DNA of 64,000 nt. Source: an uncultured Oscillospiraceae bacterium. GTDB lineage: Bacteria > Bacillota > Clostridia > Oscillospirales > Oscillospiraceae. The stretch spans positions 62,001 to 126,000 of the forward strand of contig CAKUAS010000005.1 in assembly GCA_934636655.1 (NCBI GenBank). Reading direction: 5' to 3'. Shown here one piece after another: positions 16,393 through 25,275 of the stretch. The notes beneath the pieces were generated by a model. That model ran no database searches. It was not told the origin of the DNA and was given only the letters and a program-made list of their open reading frames with translations. Made by a program: the position numbers and the translations under genes. Positions within the stretch are counted from its first letter, which is position 1, and each line of letters starts with the position of its first letter.

Positions 16393-17215
16393 ATTATATC
16401 TTGTGGGAACGCCGATCGGCAACCTCGGCGATTTTTCGCCGCGCGCGATGCAGGCGCTGCGCGACGCGGACTTCATTGCCGCCGAGGACACGCGCGTGAC
16501 GATGAAGCTTTTAAATCACTTCGACATACGCAAGCCGCTCGTGAGCTACTTTGAGCACAACAAATATGCGTCCGGCGCGAAAATACTCGAGCGCATCCTT
16601 GCGGGAGAAAGCTGCGCGCTCGTGACCGATGCCGGTATGCCCGCGATATCCGACCCCGGCGAGGAGCTTGTGCGCATGTGCGCGGAAAGCGGCGTGGAGG
16701 TGCTGGTCGTGCCCGGACCTGCCGCGCTCGTGTCGGCAGTCGCGTTGTCGGCGCTGCCGTCGGGCCGATTCTGCTTCGAGGGCTTCCTGTCCACATCAAA
16801 CAAAAGCCGCCGCGAGCACCTCGAGAGTCTGCGAGGAGAGAAGCGTACCATGATATTTTATGAAGCGCCGCACAAGCTCATGCGCACGCTTGAGGATATG
16901 AAAAGTACCTTCGGCGCGGACCGGCGCATCGCGCTGTGCCGCGAGCTGACGAAGATCCACGAGCAGACACTGCGCACGACGCTCGGCGAGGCGGTCGAGT
17001 ATTTTACTGCAACGCCGCCCAAGGGGGAGTTTGTTCTGGTCATCGAAGGCGCGCCGGAGCAGGAGCTTGAGCTTACGCTCGACGACGCGCTCGCCCTTGT
17101 CGAGCGCTATCGCGCCGAGGGCCTCTCGCGCAAGGCAGCCTGCAAAAAAGCCGCCGCCGAGACCGGCCTGTCTTCCAAAGAACTCTACGACGCTTCTTTA
17201 GATGCGAATTTTTAG
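16382..17215 (+). CDS. rsmI: 16S rRNA (cytidine1402-2'-O)-methyltransferase
   Basis: 277 residues of the tetrapyrrole-methylase fold. Landmarks GTPIGNLGDFSPRA at the N-terminus, AEDTRVTMKLL, SDAGMPAISDPG-type VTDAGMPAISDPGEE and the PGPAALVSAV loop. RsmI methylates the ribosomal P-site cytidine together with RsmH. It overlaps the preceding methyltransferase by 11 bases. The TAG stop lies in the terminal TTTTTAG of a repeat element, so the C-terminus (DANF) borders that insertion. Confidence 0.94.
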   Translation: MSGKLYLVGTPIGNLGDFSPRAMQALRDADFIAAEDTRVTMKLLNHFDIRKPLVSYFEHNKYASGAKILERILAGESCALVTDAGMPAISDPGEELVRMCAESGVEVLVVPGPAALVSAVALSALPSGRFCFEGFLSTSNKSRREHLESLRGEKRTMIFYEAPHKLMRTLEDMKSTFGADRRIALCRELTKIHEQTLRTTLGEAVEYFTATPPKGEFVLVIEGAPEQELELTLDDALALVERYRAEGLSRKAACKKAAAETGLSSKELYDASLDANF

Positions 17216-17331
17216 AGGCGCTTTAAGGTTGTACCGATACATATATTGCAGGTGCCCGGTGTCGAAAGTGCCGGCAAAACCGTTAAACTGCCGCACCCTT
17301 CTGCAATATGCGTATCGGCGCAAAAGCGACG
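17209..17331. repeat. TIR repeat copy after rsmI
   Basis: Arm TTTTTAGAGGCGCTTTAAGGTTGTACCGATAC, then GGTGCCCGGTGTCGA, GGCAAAACCG and TGCAATATGCGTATCGGCG. This is one of the cleanest short copies and includes the rsmI stop codon. Confidence 0.75.
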
Positions 17332-17333
17332 AT

Positions 17334-17369
17334 AAAAAAACACGAACGAGAAAATCGTTCGTGTTTTTT
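17334..17369 (+). terminator. Intrinsic terminator after rsmI
   Basis: Stem CACGAACGA/TCGTTCGTG with a 5-base loop and six T residues. Confidence 0.8.
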
Positions 17370-17396
17370 CCATAATTAAAGAAGAGAGGTGTAGAT

Positions 17397-17471
17397 GTGA
17401 ACAAAAGCTCGCACTATTTTGATGTTTCCGGCGGCGTCCTGAACCACCGCCGGAGGCTTATCACATATTAA
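17397..17471 (+). CDS. Possible 24-residue peptide
   Basis: A GTG start preceded by GAGAGG opens a 24-codon frame rich in His and Arg, ending in RRRLITY and TAA. It lies between the rsmI terminator and the convergent DtxR-like gene. The stem GGCGG/CCGCC inside means it could equally be a structured noncoding segment. No family recognised. Confidence 0.25.
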   Translation: MNKSSHYFDVSGGVLNHRRRLITY

Positions 17472-17555
17472 GGGAGGCTTTGTGATTTTAATTTACTACT
17501 TCCGCGATAGGATTTCAGCTCCAAAACGGCTCTCTCCTGCTCCAAAAGGGCAAAC

Positions 17556-17942
17556 TTAGGCCTCGCCCTGCATTTTCTCCATTTCGGCGACATGTTTTTT
17601 GATCGCGTTGAAGGATTCGTCGCTTATGATGTGCTCCATCTTGCACGCGTCCTCGGCAGCGGTCTCGGCGTTGACGCCGAGCATCTTTAGATAGCGCGTG
17701 AGCATGGTGTGCCGCTCATAGATCTTTTCGGCAACCTCTGTGCCGGCGTCGGTGAGGCTCAGATGCCCCAGCTCGTCGGAAACGAGATAGCCGCCGCTTT
17801 TGAGCAGTCCGACCGCGCGGCTGACGCTCGGCTTGGAATAACCCATGTACTCGCCGACATCAATGGCGCGCACATCCTTGTATTTTTGCGACAAGACGTA
17901 TATGGTCTCAAGATACATCTCGCCAGATTCCTGTAAAGTCAT
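17556..17942 (-). CDS. DtxR/MntR-family metal-dependent repressor
   Basis: 128 residues: an N-terminal winged helix (YLETIYVLSQ, VGEYMGYSKPSVSRAVGLL) and a helical dimerisation domain with metal-ligand-type residues in ERHTMLTRYLKMLG and EHIISDESF. It resembles MntR/IdeR without the SH3-like domain. It is divergent from the feo operon, whose promoter region has three GTTAGC-type palindromes, so it is the likely iron-dependent repressor of feo. GGAG precedes the ATG. Confidence 0.87.
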   Translation of the reverse strand: MTLQESGEMYLETIYVLSQKYKDVRAIDVGEYMGYSKPSVSRAVGLLKSGGYLVSDELGHLSLTDAGTEVAEKIYERHTMLTRYLKMLGVNAETAAEDACKMEHIISDESFNAIKKHVAEMEKMQGEA

Positions 17943-18065
17943 TTGTTCTTTCTCCGTATTTATATTAATTCAATGTATATGATAGCACATTGCTTTCATT
18001 AATTCAAGTAATCGCACACAATATTATTAATCCCTATAAGGGCGATGTGATATTCTGCACAATTA

Positions 18066-18205
18066 GTTAGGCCGCGCTAACTGTCGAAATTGTGCAAATC
18101 TACAAACCTTGTGTCAGGGGCTTGACAATGGGGGAAACTGTGCTATTATTCAGGCAGTTAGCGAGAGCTAACTTTAATTCATCCCCACGGTTAGCGCGTG
18201 CTAAT
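18066..18205. promoter_or_regulatory. Three DtxR-like operator palindromes in front of feo
   Basis: GTTAGgccgcgCTAAC at 18066-18081, GTTAGCgagaGCTAAC at 18157-18172 and GTTAGCgcgtGCTAAT at 18190-18205. They resemble half sites of the DtxR/IdeR box. The second lies just downstream of the feo -10 box, where binding would block initiation. Confidence 0.75.
18122..18149 (+). promoter_or_regulatory. feo promoter
   Basis: TTGACA, a 16-base spacer, TATTAT, followed 8 bases later by a palindromic operator. Confidence 0.75.
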
Positions 18206-18228
18206 CCAATGGAGAAAGGATATATGCA

Positions 18229-18441
18229 ATGATGCCTTTAACATTAGCGGCGGTCGGCGAGGATAATACGATACAGCGTATTGCCGGCAAGCCGGAGGTG
18301 AAAAAGCACCTCGAAAACCTCGGCTTTGTTGTCGGGGGCGATGTAAAAGTGTTGACTGCCGTTGGCGAGAATGTCATCGTCAAGGTCAAAGAAGCCAGGA
18401 TCGCGATAAGCGCGGAAATGGCTCAGAAAATATATGTGTGA
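18229..18441 (+). CDS. feoA: FeoA-domain protein (first copy)
   Basis: 70-residue SH3-like FeoA domain (HLENLGFVVGGDVKVL, VIVKVKEARIAISAEMA). FeoA assists FeoB in ferrous iron uptake, probably as a cytoplasmic regulator of the G domain. GGAGAAAGG lies about 10 bases before ATGATG; either ATG could be used. It is the first gene of the feo operon, behind the operators, and nearly abuts the second feoA. Confidence 0.88.
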   Translation: MMPLTLAAVGEDNTIQRIAGKPEVKKHLENLGFVVGGDVKVLTAVGENVIVKVKEARIAISAEMAQKIYV

Positions 18442-18452
18442 GGAGCAGAAAC

Positions 18453-18674
18453 ATGAAGACTCTGAGAGACGTTAAGATCGGAGAGACCGTAACCGTCAAA
18501 AGACTCCATGGCGAGGGTGCTATAAAGCGCCGCATCATGGACATGGGTATTACCAAAGGCGCTGAGGTCTATGTCCGCAAGGTCGCTCCCCTGGGCGATC
18601 CCATCGAGCTCACCGTCCGCGGTTATGAGCTCTCGCTGCGTAAGGCAGATGCAGAAAAGATCGAGGTGGAATAA
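18453..18674 (+). CDS. feoA: FeoA-domain protein (second copy)
   Basis: 73-residue FeoA domain with IKRRIMDMGITKGAEVYV and the terminal VRGYELSLRKADAEKI. The ATG at 18453 has GGAG 7 bases upstream; the GTG at 18438 has none. The stop overlaps feoB (TAATG), so it is coupled to feoB. Tandem feoA genes are common in Clostridia. Confidence 0.9.
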   Translation: MKTLRDVKIGETVTVKRLHGEGAIKRRIMDMGITKGAEVYVRKVAPLGDPIELTVRGYELSLRKADAEKIEVE

Positions 18675-21190
18675 TGGAAAAGAACATTAAAATTGCCCTT
18701 GCGGGCAACCCGAACTGTGGTAAAACCACACTGTTTAACGCGCTGACCGGCTCGAACCAGTTCGTCGGTAACTGGCCCGGTGTCACCGTTGAGAAGAAGG
18801 AAGGCAAGCTCAAGAAGTTTGACGGCGTTACCGTCGTTGACCTTCCGGGTATCTACTCGCTTTCTCCGTACACCCTTGAGGAAGTCGTTGCACGTAACTT
18901 CCTGCTCGGCGAGCGCCCCGATGCGATACTCAATATCATCGACGGCACTAACCTCGAGCGTAACCTTTACCTGACCACTCAGCTCACAGAGCTCGGCATC
19001 CCCGTGGTCGTCGCGGTCAACATGATGGATATCGTCCGCAAGAACGGCGACGTTATCAACATCAAGGAGTTGTCCCGTCAGCTCGGCTGCAAGGTCTTTG
19101 AAATCTCCGCGCTCAAGGGCGACGGTGTTTCCGAGGCTGCCGCGGCAGCTGTCGATGCAGCGAAAAACGGCAAGACCATCCCCATGCACTCGTTCTCCGG
19201 CGTTGTTGAGCACGCTATCGCTCATATCGAGGAGGCTGTGCTGCACGAGCTGCCCGAGGAGCAGCAGCGCTGGTATGCCATCAAGATCTTCGAGCACGAC
19301 GACAAGGTCCTCGCAAAGCTCGCTATAAAGCCCGAGATCATGCAGCACATCGACGCGGACATCAAGGCCGCCGAGGATGAGCTCGACGACGATGCCGAGA
19401 GCATCATCACCAACGAGCGCTACATTTACATAGCATCCATCATCAAGGCATGCTACAAGAAGAAAAACGTCGGACAGCTCACCACTTCCGATAAGATAGA
19501 TAAGATCGTCACCAACCGTTGGCTGGGTCTGCCCATCTTCGCGCTGGTCATGTTCCTGGTCTACTGGGTCGCGATGGTCGCAGTCGGCGCGCCCGCTACC
19601 GACTGGGCAAACGACGGCGTGTTCGGCGACGGCTGGCATCTGTTCGGCATAGGCTCCGGCGAATACAACGACACCAATGACGAATACACCGCGGCCATCC
19701 AGGCTGTCAGCGCATTCCTCGGCGAAGACATCGACGTTGAAGCAGACGACTTCGACGCTGACGCACTGCTTGCCGACATGAAGGCCTTCCGGACCACCGA
19801 CGCAAGCGCAGAGCTCGACGTCGAGGATGAGGAGACCCTCGCGATCAACACAATGACCGCTTACTACGAGGCCATCCCCGACGGCGCTGACGAAGACAGC
19901 ACCATCGGCATGACCTATGTCGACGCGGTAGCTTATCTCGAAGAAAACGGCTTTGACGCTCCCGATCCGGCCGATTACGGCGTTTGGGTACCGGGCGTTC
20001 CCGTTCTCGTTGGCGACGGCCTTGACGCTGCAAACGCAGCTCCTTGGCTCAGCGGCCTTATCAACGACGGTATCGTAGCCGGTGTCGGCGCGGTCCTCGG
20101 CTTCGTACCTCAGATGCTCGTCCTGTTCCTCATGCTCGCCTTCCTTGAGGCCTGCGGCTACATGGCGCGTATCGCCTTCGTTCTTGACCGTATCTTCCGT
20201 AAGTTCGGACTTTCCGGCAAGAGCTTCATCCCCATGCTCGTCGGCGTCGGCTGCGGCGTTCCTGGCGTTATGGCTTCCCGTACCATCGAAAACGAGCGTG
20301 ACCGTCGTATGACGATCATGACCACAACCTTTATCCCCTGCGGCGCAAAGGTCCCGTTCATCGCAATGATCGCCGGCGCACTGTTCGGCGGCAGCGCATG
20401 GGTATCCACCTCCGCATACTTCATCGGCATGGCGGCTATCATCTGCTCGGGCATCATGCTCAAGAAGACCAAGCGCTTCTCCGGTGACCCCGCTCCTTTC
20501 GTTATGGAGCTTCCCGCATACCACATGCCCACCCTCGGCAATGTCCTCCGCTCCATGTGGGAGCGCGGCTGGTCCTTCATTAAGAAGGCCGGTACCATCA
20601 TCCTGCTCTCGACCATCTTCGTATGGTTCACCACTTACTTCGGCTGGGTCGACGGCACCTTCCAGATGCTCACTGAGGATCAGATCGACGCATCCATCCT
20701 TGCAAAGATCGGCAACGCCATCGCATGGATCTTCGCACCTCTCGGCTGGGGCAACTGGCAGGCAACTGTCGCTTCCATCACCGGCCTCGTTGCCAAGGAG
20801 AACATCGTCGGTACCCTCGGTATCCTCTACGGCGGCGGCGACGGCACCGTTTACCAGAACATCGCGGCAGCTTTCACCGGCATCACCGCTTACAGCTTCC
20901 TCGTCTTCAACCTTCTCTGCGCTCCCTGCTTCGCAGCAATCGGCGCAATCAAGCGCGAGATGAACAACCGCGGCTGGACCTGGTTCGCAATCGGCTATCA
21001 GTGCGGCTTTGCATACGTTATCGCTCTGATGATCAATCAGTTCGGCGGCGCTTTCACCGGCAACCTGAACATCATCGGCCTGATCGTAGCTATCGCTCTG
21101 CTGGTCGGCATCATCTACATGCTCTTCCGTCCTTACAAGGAAGCTGAGACCCTCACCACCAAGGAAGCAAGCACCGTAGGTTCCAAATAA
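18674..21190 (+). CDS. feoB: Ferrous iron transporter FeoB with a large acidic insertion
   Basis: 838 residues. The GTPase domain shows G1 GNPNCGKTT, G3 DLPG, G4 NMMD and G5 SALKG. Membrane gate motifs are VGCGVPGVMASRT and the later ASITGLVAKENIVG. It imports Fe(II). Typical FeoB proteins are near 650-780 residues. Here about 130 extra residues (roughly 318-450, bases 19625-20023) between the first and second membrane segments are very rich in Asp and Glu and should face outside. It is co-transcribed with feoA-feoA and the Cys-rich protein. Confidence 0.95.
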   Translation: MEKNIKIALAGNPNCGKTTLFNALTGSNQFVGNWPGVTVEKKEGKLKKFDGVTVVDLPGIYSLSPYTLEEVVARNFLLGERPDAILNIIDGTNLERNLYLTTQLTELGIPVVVAVNMMDIVRKNGDVINIKELSRQLGCKVFEISALKGDGVSEAAAAAVDAAKNGKTIPMHSFSGVVEHAIAHIEEAVLHELPEEQQRWYAIKIFEHDDKVLAKLAIKPEIMQHIDADIKAAEDELDDDAESIITNERYIYIASIIKACYKKKNVGQLTTSDKIDKIVTNRWLGLPIFALVMFLVYWVAMVAVGAPATDWANDGVFGDGWHLFGIGSGEYNDTNDEYTAAIQAVSAFLGEDIDVEADDFDADALLADMKAFRTTDASAELDVEDEETLAINTMTAYYEAIPDGADEDSTIGMTYVDAVAYLEENGFDAPDPADYGVWVPGVPVLVGDGLDAANAAPWLSGLINDGIVAGVGAVLGFVPQMLVLFLMLAFLEACGYMARIAFVLDRIFRKFGLSGKSFIPMLVGVGCGVPGVMASRTIENERDRRMTIMTTTFIPCGAKVPFIAMIAGALFGGSAWVSTSAYFIGMAAIICSGIMLKKTKRFSGDPAPFVMELPAYHMPTLGNVLRSMWERGWSFIKKAGTIILLSTIFVWFTTYFGWVDGTFQMLTEDQIDASILAKIGNAIAWIFAPLGWGNWQATVASITGLVAKENIVGTLGILYGGGDGTVYQNIAAAFTGITAYSFLVFNLLCAPCFAAIGAIKREMNNRGWTWFAIGYQCGFAYVIALMINQFGGAFTGNLNIIGLIVAIALLVGIIYMLFRPYKEAETLTTKEASTVGSK

Positions 21191-21231
21191 TAAGCAACAT
21201 AACTTGAGAATTTATAAAGGAGGAAAAAGCA

Positions 21232-21474
21232 ATGCTTGAATGGTTAGCTTCCAATATCGGAACGATACTGATAACTGCCGGTCTGATCGTCATTGTCGCG
21301 CTCATCATCCGGTCGATAGTCAGAGATAAGAAAGCAGGCATATCCTCCTGCGGCACCAAATGCGGCGGCTGCGGCGCGTGCGCGCTGGCAGGAAAATGCC
21401 ATGGCGGCTCGTGCTCTGAAGGCGGCAGCGGCGCCCTCAGGGATGTAAAAAACCTGAAGAAACAGAACAGTTAA
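21232..21474 (+). CDS. FeoB-associated Cys-rich membrane protein
   Basis: 80 residues: one N-terminal membrane helix (about 8-27), then a cytoplasmic-side tail with seven Cys in the pattern CGTKCGGCGACALAGKC...C, as in the FeoB-associated Cys-rich family (FeoC-like in position). The Cys cluster may bind iron or an Fe-S cluster. AAAGGAGG lies 9 bases before the ATG. It is last in the feo operon, before a terminator. Confidence 0.85.
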   Translation: MLEWLASNIGTILITAGLIVIVALIIRSIVRDKKAGISSCGTKCGGCGACALAGKCHGGSCSEGGSGALRDVKNLKKQNS

Positions 21475-21481
21475 AAGCTGA

Positions 21482-21521
21482 CGGGAGGTGCAGTGGGTTT
21501 CCACCCGCACCTCCCGATTTT
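21482..21521 (+). terminator. Terminator of the feo operon
   Basis: Stem CGGGAGGTGC/GCACCTCCCG with an inner GTGGG/CCCAC, then ATTTTAC. Confidence 0.7.
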
Positions 21522-21538
21522 ACAAACAGGAGTAAGCA

Positions 21539-21934
21539 ATGACTAACCCCAAGTTTGCGGTCTCCGCCTCGGTGGTCCGATATCTTTTGGCGCTTGACGC
21601 GCTCAAGGGCGCGGGCGGAATACGAACGATCGATGTGGCGCGGTATCTGAACATAAAGAAGCCGAGCGCACATACGATGCTCAACAATTTAAAAGACGCC
21701 GACGTTCTGACAAAGGACGACCTCGGCATAGCGCACTTGACGGGCTACGGCATGGAGCTGACGAGTCAGTATCGCCGCTATTACTGCGCTGTCGCCGCTG
21801 CTCTTGCGCGCACGCTGCCGCCTTCGGCAGACGTAAAAAATGCAGCATGCGCCCTTGTGGCCGAGCTTTCCGAGCAGGTGCTTGAGGAGCTTTGCGCGCA
21901 AAGCGGCGCGGAAGGGACACTAAATGTATCTTGA
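21539..21934 (+). CDS. Second DtxR/MntR-like transcriptional regulator
   Basis: 131 residues. Winged-helix N-terminus (ASVVRYLLALDAL, RTIDVARYLNIKKPSAHTMLNNL) followed by TGYGMELTSQYRRYYCAVAAAL, the usual transition to the metal-binding helix domain. Only 36% as many charged ligands as the 17.6 kb copy are evident by eye, so metal dependence is uncertain. AGGAG precedes the ATG. It overlaps the ABC ATPase gene and probably controls that exporter. Confidence 0.75.
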   Translation: MTNPKFAVSASVVRYLLALDALKGAGGIRTIDVARYLNIKKPSAHTMLNNLKDADVLTKDDLGIAHLTGYGMELTSQYRRYYCAVAAALARTLPPSADVKNAACALVAELSEQVLEELCAQSGAEGTLNVS

Positions 21935-22622
21935 GATCCACGACCTCCACAAATCCTTCGGCAGCGGAGATAACCGCTGCGAGGTACTGCGCGGCATAAG
22001 CTGCGGCATTGAAAAAGGACATATATGCGTTTTGCTGGGGCCTTCGGGTTCCGGCAAATCGACGCTTCTGAATATAATGGGCGGCATCGAGACCGCCGAC
22101 TCCGGCAGCATCAGCATCGGCGGGCAGAAGATAGCCGCGATGAGTCCGAAGCAGCTTTCGCTTTACAGGCGCAAGCATCTCGGCTACGTTTTCCAGTCGT
22201 ATAACCTTATCCCGAACCTGACGGTCAAGGAAAACATCGAGGTCGGCGCGTACCTTGCCGATAAGCCACTGCCGACGGACGAAATACTCAAGACCCTCGG
22301 CCTGTGGGAGCATAAGGACAAGGTGCCCTCGCAGCTTTCCGGCGGCCAGCAGCAGCGCACGGCCATAGGCAGGGCGATAGTAAAAAACCCCGACATTTTG
22401 CTCTGCGACGAGCCGACGGGCGCGCTGGACTACAAGACCTCGAAGGAGATACTCGATCTCATCGAGCGCGTAAATAAAAAATACGGAAACACCGTCATCC
22501 TCGTCACGCATAACGACGCGATAAAGCGCATGGCCGACCGCGTCATCCGCCTGCGCGACGGCGCTATCCGCTCGGATGAGCTGAACACCGAAAAGCTCAG
22601 CGCGATGATGCTCGACTGGTAA
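21924..22622 (+). CDS. MacB/LolD-type ABC transporter ATP-binding protein
   Basis: 232 residues with Walker A GPSGSGKST, Q-loop FQSYNLIPNLTV, signature LSGGQQQR, Walker B ILLCDEPTGALD and H-loop VTHND. This subgroup works with FtsX-type permeases in export or mechanotransmission. It overlaps the regulator by 11 bases and precedes its permease by 12 bases. Confidence 0.93.
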   Translation: MYLEIHDLHKSFGSGDNRCEVLRGISCGIEKGHICVLLGPSGSGKSTLLNIMGGIETADSGSISIGGQKIAAMSPKQLSLYRRKHLGYVFQSYNLIPNLTVKENIEVGAYLADKPLPTDEILKTLGLWEHKDKVPSQLSGGQQQRTAIGRAIVKNPDILLCDEPTGALDYKTSKEILDLIERVNKKYGNTVILVTHNDAIKRMADRVIRLRDGAIRSDELNTEKLSAMMLDW

Positions 22623-22634
22623 GGGGGCAATGCC

Positions 22635-24866
22635 GTGAAGAATCCACTCAGGCGCCGTCTGCCGCGCGAGCTGCGGCAGGATATCGGCAAATACATAGCC
22701 CTGTTTCTGTTTTTGACGCTGACGGTCGGCATGGTGTCCGGCTTCATCGTAGCTTCCGGAAGCATGAAAACGGCCTATAACGAGAGCTTCGAGAAATACA
22801 GCATCGAAAGCGGACATTTTATCCTCGAGGATAAGCTCCCGGACGAGACGAAGGCGAAGCTTGAAAAGGACGCGGACATTTCCGTATACGAGCTGCTTTA
22901 CAAGGAAGTCACGCTCGATAACGAGAACACCGTGCGCATATTTAAAACCCGCACGGATGTAAACAAACTCTGTCTCATGGACGGCGAGCTTCCCGAAAAC
23001 GCGGGCGAGATCGCGGCCGACAGACTGTATCTTGAAAATAACTCCCTCGGTATCGGAGACGAGCTGGCGGGGCTGAAGATCACCGGCATCGTCGCTCTTT
23101 CCGACTACTCGGCGCTGTTTAAAAACAACACCGATATGATGCTCGACGCGAACAAGTTCTGCGTCGCCGTCGTCACGCCCGAGACCTTTGACGGGATAAA
23201 CGAAAACCTGCATTACTGCTATGCATGGCTCAATAACGACGAAAGCCTCACCGACGAGCAGTGCCGCGACAAGGCAGACGATATTGCCGATATCCTCTCC
23301 GAGGACTGCGAAATAAGCGACATCATCCGCCGTGCGGACAACCAGGCGATAATATTTACCGGCGACGATATCGGAAGCGATAAGGCCATGATGACGACGC
23401 TTTTGTACGTTGTCATCGTCATTCTCGGCTTCGTGTTCGCCATAACGACGCGCAGCACGATAGAGCAGGAGTCCGGCACGGTCGGAACGCTGCTGGCCTC
23501 GGGCTATACGAGAGACGAGCTTATTCGCCACTATATGGCCATGCCCATAATCGTCACACTCATTGCCGCCATTATCGGCAATATCCTCGGATACACTGCC
23601 GTTAAGAATTACTGCGCGAGCCTGTATTACCACAGCTACTCGCTGCCGACGTATGTGACGCTCTGGAACGCCGAGGCATTTATCAAAACGACGCTCGTGC
23701 CCTGCGTCCTGATAGCCGTCACCGTTTACGTCGTTCTCTGGCGCATGATGCGACTGCCGGTGCAGAACTTCCTGCGTCACGAGCTCAAAACGCGCAAAAA
23801 GCAGTATGTTCCGACCCTGCGCGTAGGAAGCATAATCGAACGCTTCCGCAAGAGAGTCATACTGCAAAACCGCAGCGCGTACATAACGCTGTTTATAGGC
23901 ATTCTTTTCGCCAACGTCCTGCTGATGTTCGGCCTTATAATGCCGCCGATACTGGATAACTTCAAGGAAGAAGCGCTCGATACACGCCTTTCCGACTATC
24001 AGTATATCCTCAAGGTGCCGACGCTGACGGAAAACGAAGACGCCGAGCCGTTCTGCCTTACCTCGCTCAATACCGATACAGACGAGGAAATAAGCGTTTA
24101 CGGCGTGAAGCATGCTTCCAAATATGCGGACTTTTCCTTCCTGCCGTCGGAAAAGGGCAGCGTCCTTGTCTCCGAGGGGGTCATGGAAAAGTTCGGCCTT
24201 AAGCGCGGCGACGAGATAACGCTTCACGAAAAGTACGGCGATAAGAGCTATACATTCACTGTTTACGATTCCGCGCCCTACGCCGCGGGGCTTGCCGTTT
24301 TCATGAGCAAGGTAAACTTCAATGAGACCTTCGATCTCGAGTCATGGTTCTTTAACGGCTATTTCTCTAACGAAAAGCTCAGCGATCTCGACCCCGAGGC
24401 GGTCTCGACCGTTATAACCGAGCACGATCTGACCGTCGTTGCCGACCAGCTCGACGATTCGATGGGACGTATGTTCCCGCTTATCGGCGGCTTCTCGCTG
24501 GCGCTGTACATGCTTTTGGTGTATCTGCTGTCGAAGATGGTCATTGAGAAAAACGCGCAGAGCATATCCATGCTCAAGATCCTCGGCTACACCGGACGCG
24601 AGATAAGCTCGCTGTATAACTCGGCGACGGCCATCGCGGTCGGCGTGTCGCTTATCGTGACGATCCCTCTGAGCGGCATCGTCATGAAGGGGCTTTACTA
24701 CTACTTCATGGATCAGATGAGCGGCTGGCTCACATTTTACATAGCGCCGTGGATATGGCCTGCGATGCTCGGCCTCGGCGCCGCGACATACTTTATCGTG
24801 CATATGATACAGACAAAGCGCCTCGGGAAGATACCTCTCGCGCAGGCGCTGAAGAATATGGAATAA
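22635..24866 (+). CDS. FtsX-type ABC transporter permease
   Basis: 743 residues. An N-terminal membrane helix (about 16-38), a long external domain (about 40-245), three membrane segments (about 255-365), a further helix near 405-425, a second external region and three C-terminal segments. This is the duplicated FtsX/MacB layout. The GTG at 22635 follows AAGGGGG; the nearby ATG at 22630 leads to a stop. It pairs with the ATPase just upstream. The substrate is unknown; a peptide or lipid is typical of the family. Confidence 0.9.
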   Translation: MKNPLRRRLPRELRQDIGKYIALFLFLTLTVGMVSGFIVASGSMKTAYNESFEKYSIESGHFILEDKLPDETKAKLEKDADISVYELLYKEVTLDNENTVRIFKTRTDVNKLCLMDGELPENAGEIAADRLYLENNSLGIGDELAGLKITGIVALSDYSALFKNNTDMMLDANKFCVAVVTPETFDGINENLHYCYAWLNNDESLTDEQCRDKADDIADILSEDCEISDIIRRADNQAIIFTGDDIGSDKAMMTTLLYVVIVILGFVFAITTRSTIEQESGTVGTLLASGYTRDELIRHYMAMPIIVTLIAAIIGNILGYTAVKNYCASLYYHSYSLPTYVTLWNAEAFIKTTLVPCVLIAVTVYVVLWRMMRLPVQNFLRHELKTRKKQYVPTLRVGSIIERFRKRVILQNRSAYITLFIGILFANVLLMFGLIMPPILDNFKEEALDTRLSDYQYILKVPTLTENEDAEPFCLTSLNTDTDEEISVYGVKHASKYADFSFLPSEKGSVLVSEGVMEKFGLKRGDEITLHEKYGDKSYTFTVYDSAPYAAGLAVFMSKVNFNETFDLESWFFNGYFSNEKLSDLDPEAVSTVITEHDLTVVADQLDDSMGRMFPLIGGFSLALYMLLVYLLSKMVIEKNAQSISMLKILGYTGREISSLYNSATAIAVGVSLIVTIPLSGIVMKGLYYYFMDQMSGWLTFYIAPWIWPAMLGLGAATYFIVHMIQTKRLGKIPLAQALKNME

Positions 24867-24894
24867 TCAAAATTCTGATACGGAGGTTATTTTT

Positions 24895-25275
24895 ATGCAA
24901 TACGTAATTTTCGCTGTTATTCTCATCGTTTTTGCGGTCTTTGTCATTAAAGGCTACTCGAAAAAGCTGGCCTCCGGCTGCTGCGGCGGCGGAGACGCGG
25001 AGAAAAAGGTCAAGGTCGAGGACAAAAACAAGGCCCACTACCCCTACGCCGCGACCCTCACCGTCGACGGTATGATGTGCTCTGCCTGCGAAACGCGCGT
25101 CGAAAACACCCTCAACGTCATCGACGGCGTTTGGGCGAAGGCAAATTCGTCCGACGGCAAGGTGGAGATCCTCATGAAAAACCCGGTCGACGAGGAGGTT
25201 TTCCGCAAGGCAGTGAACGACCTCGGCGTTTACACTCTTATGAAAGCTGAATACCACGATGCAAAGCAAAACTAA
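24895..25275 (+). CDS. Membrane-anchored HMA-domain protein
   Basis: 126 residues: an N-terminal membrane helix (about 3-20), a short Cys pair (GCCGGG) near residue 35, a Lys/Asp-rich linker, then an HMA domain with DGMMCSACETRV. This joins the layout of the FeoB-associated Cys-rich proteins to a metallochaperone domain, placing the metal site at the membrane surface. GGAGG precedes the ATG. It overlaps the next AraC gene by 17 bases. Confidence 0.82.
   Translation: MQYVIFAVILIVFAVFVIKGYSKKLASGCCGGGDAEKKVKVEDKNKAHYPYAATLTVDGMMCSACETRVENTLNVIDGVWAKANSSDGKVEILMKNPVDEEVFRKAVNDLGVYTLMKAEYHDAKQN

Noticed and set aside
18623..24227. Very long open frames on the strand opposite feoB, the ABC genes, gltX and the dehydratase genes
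   Set aside because: They lie antisense to well recognised genes, lack ribosome sites and family motifs, and follow from the codon bias of GC-rich coding DNA.
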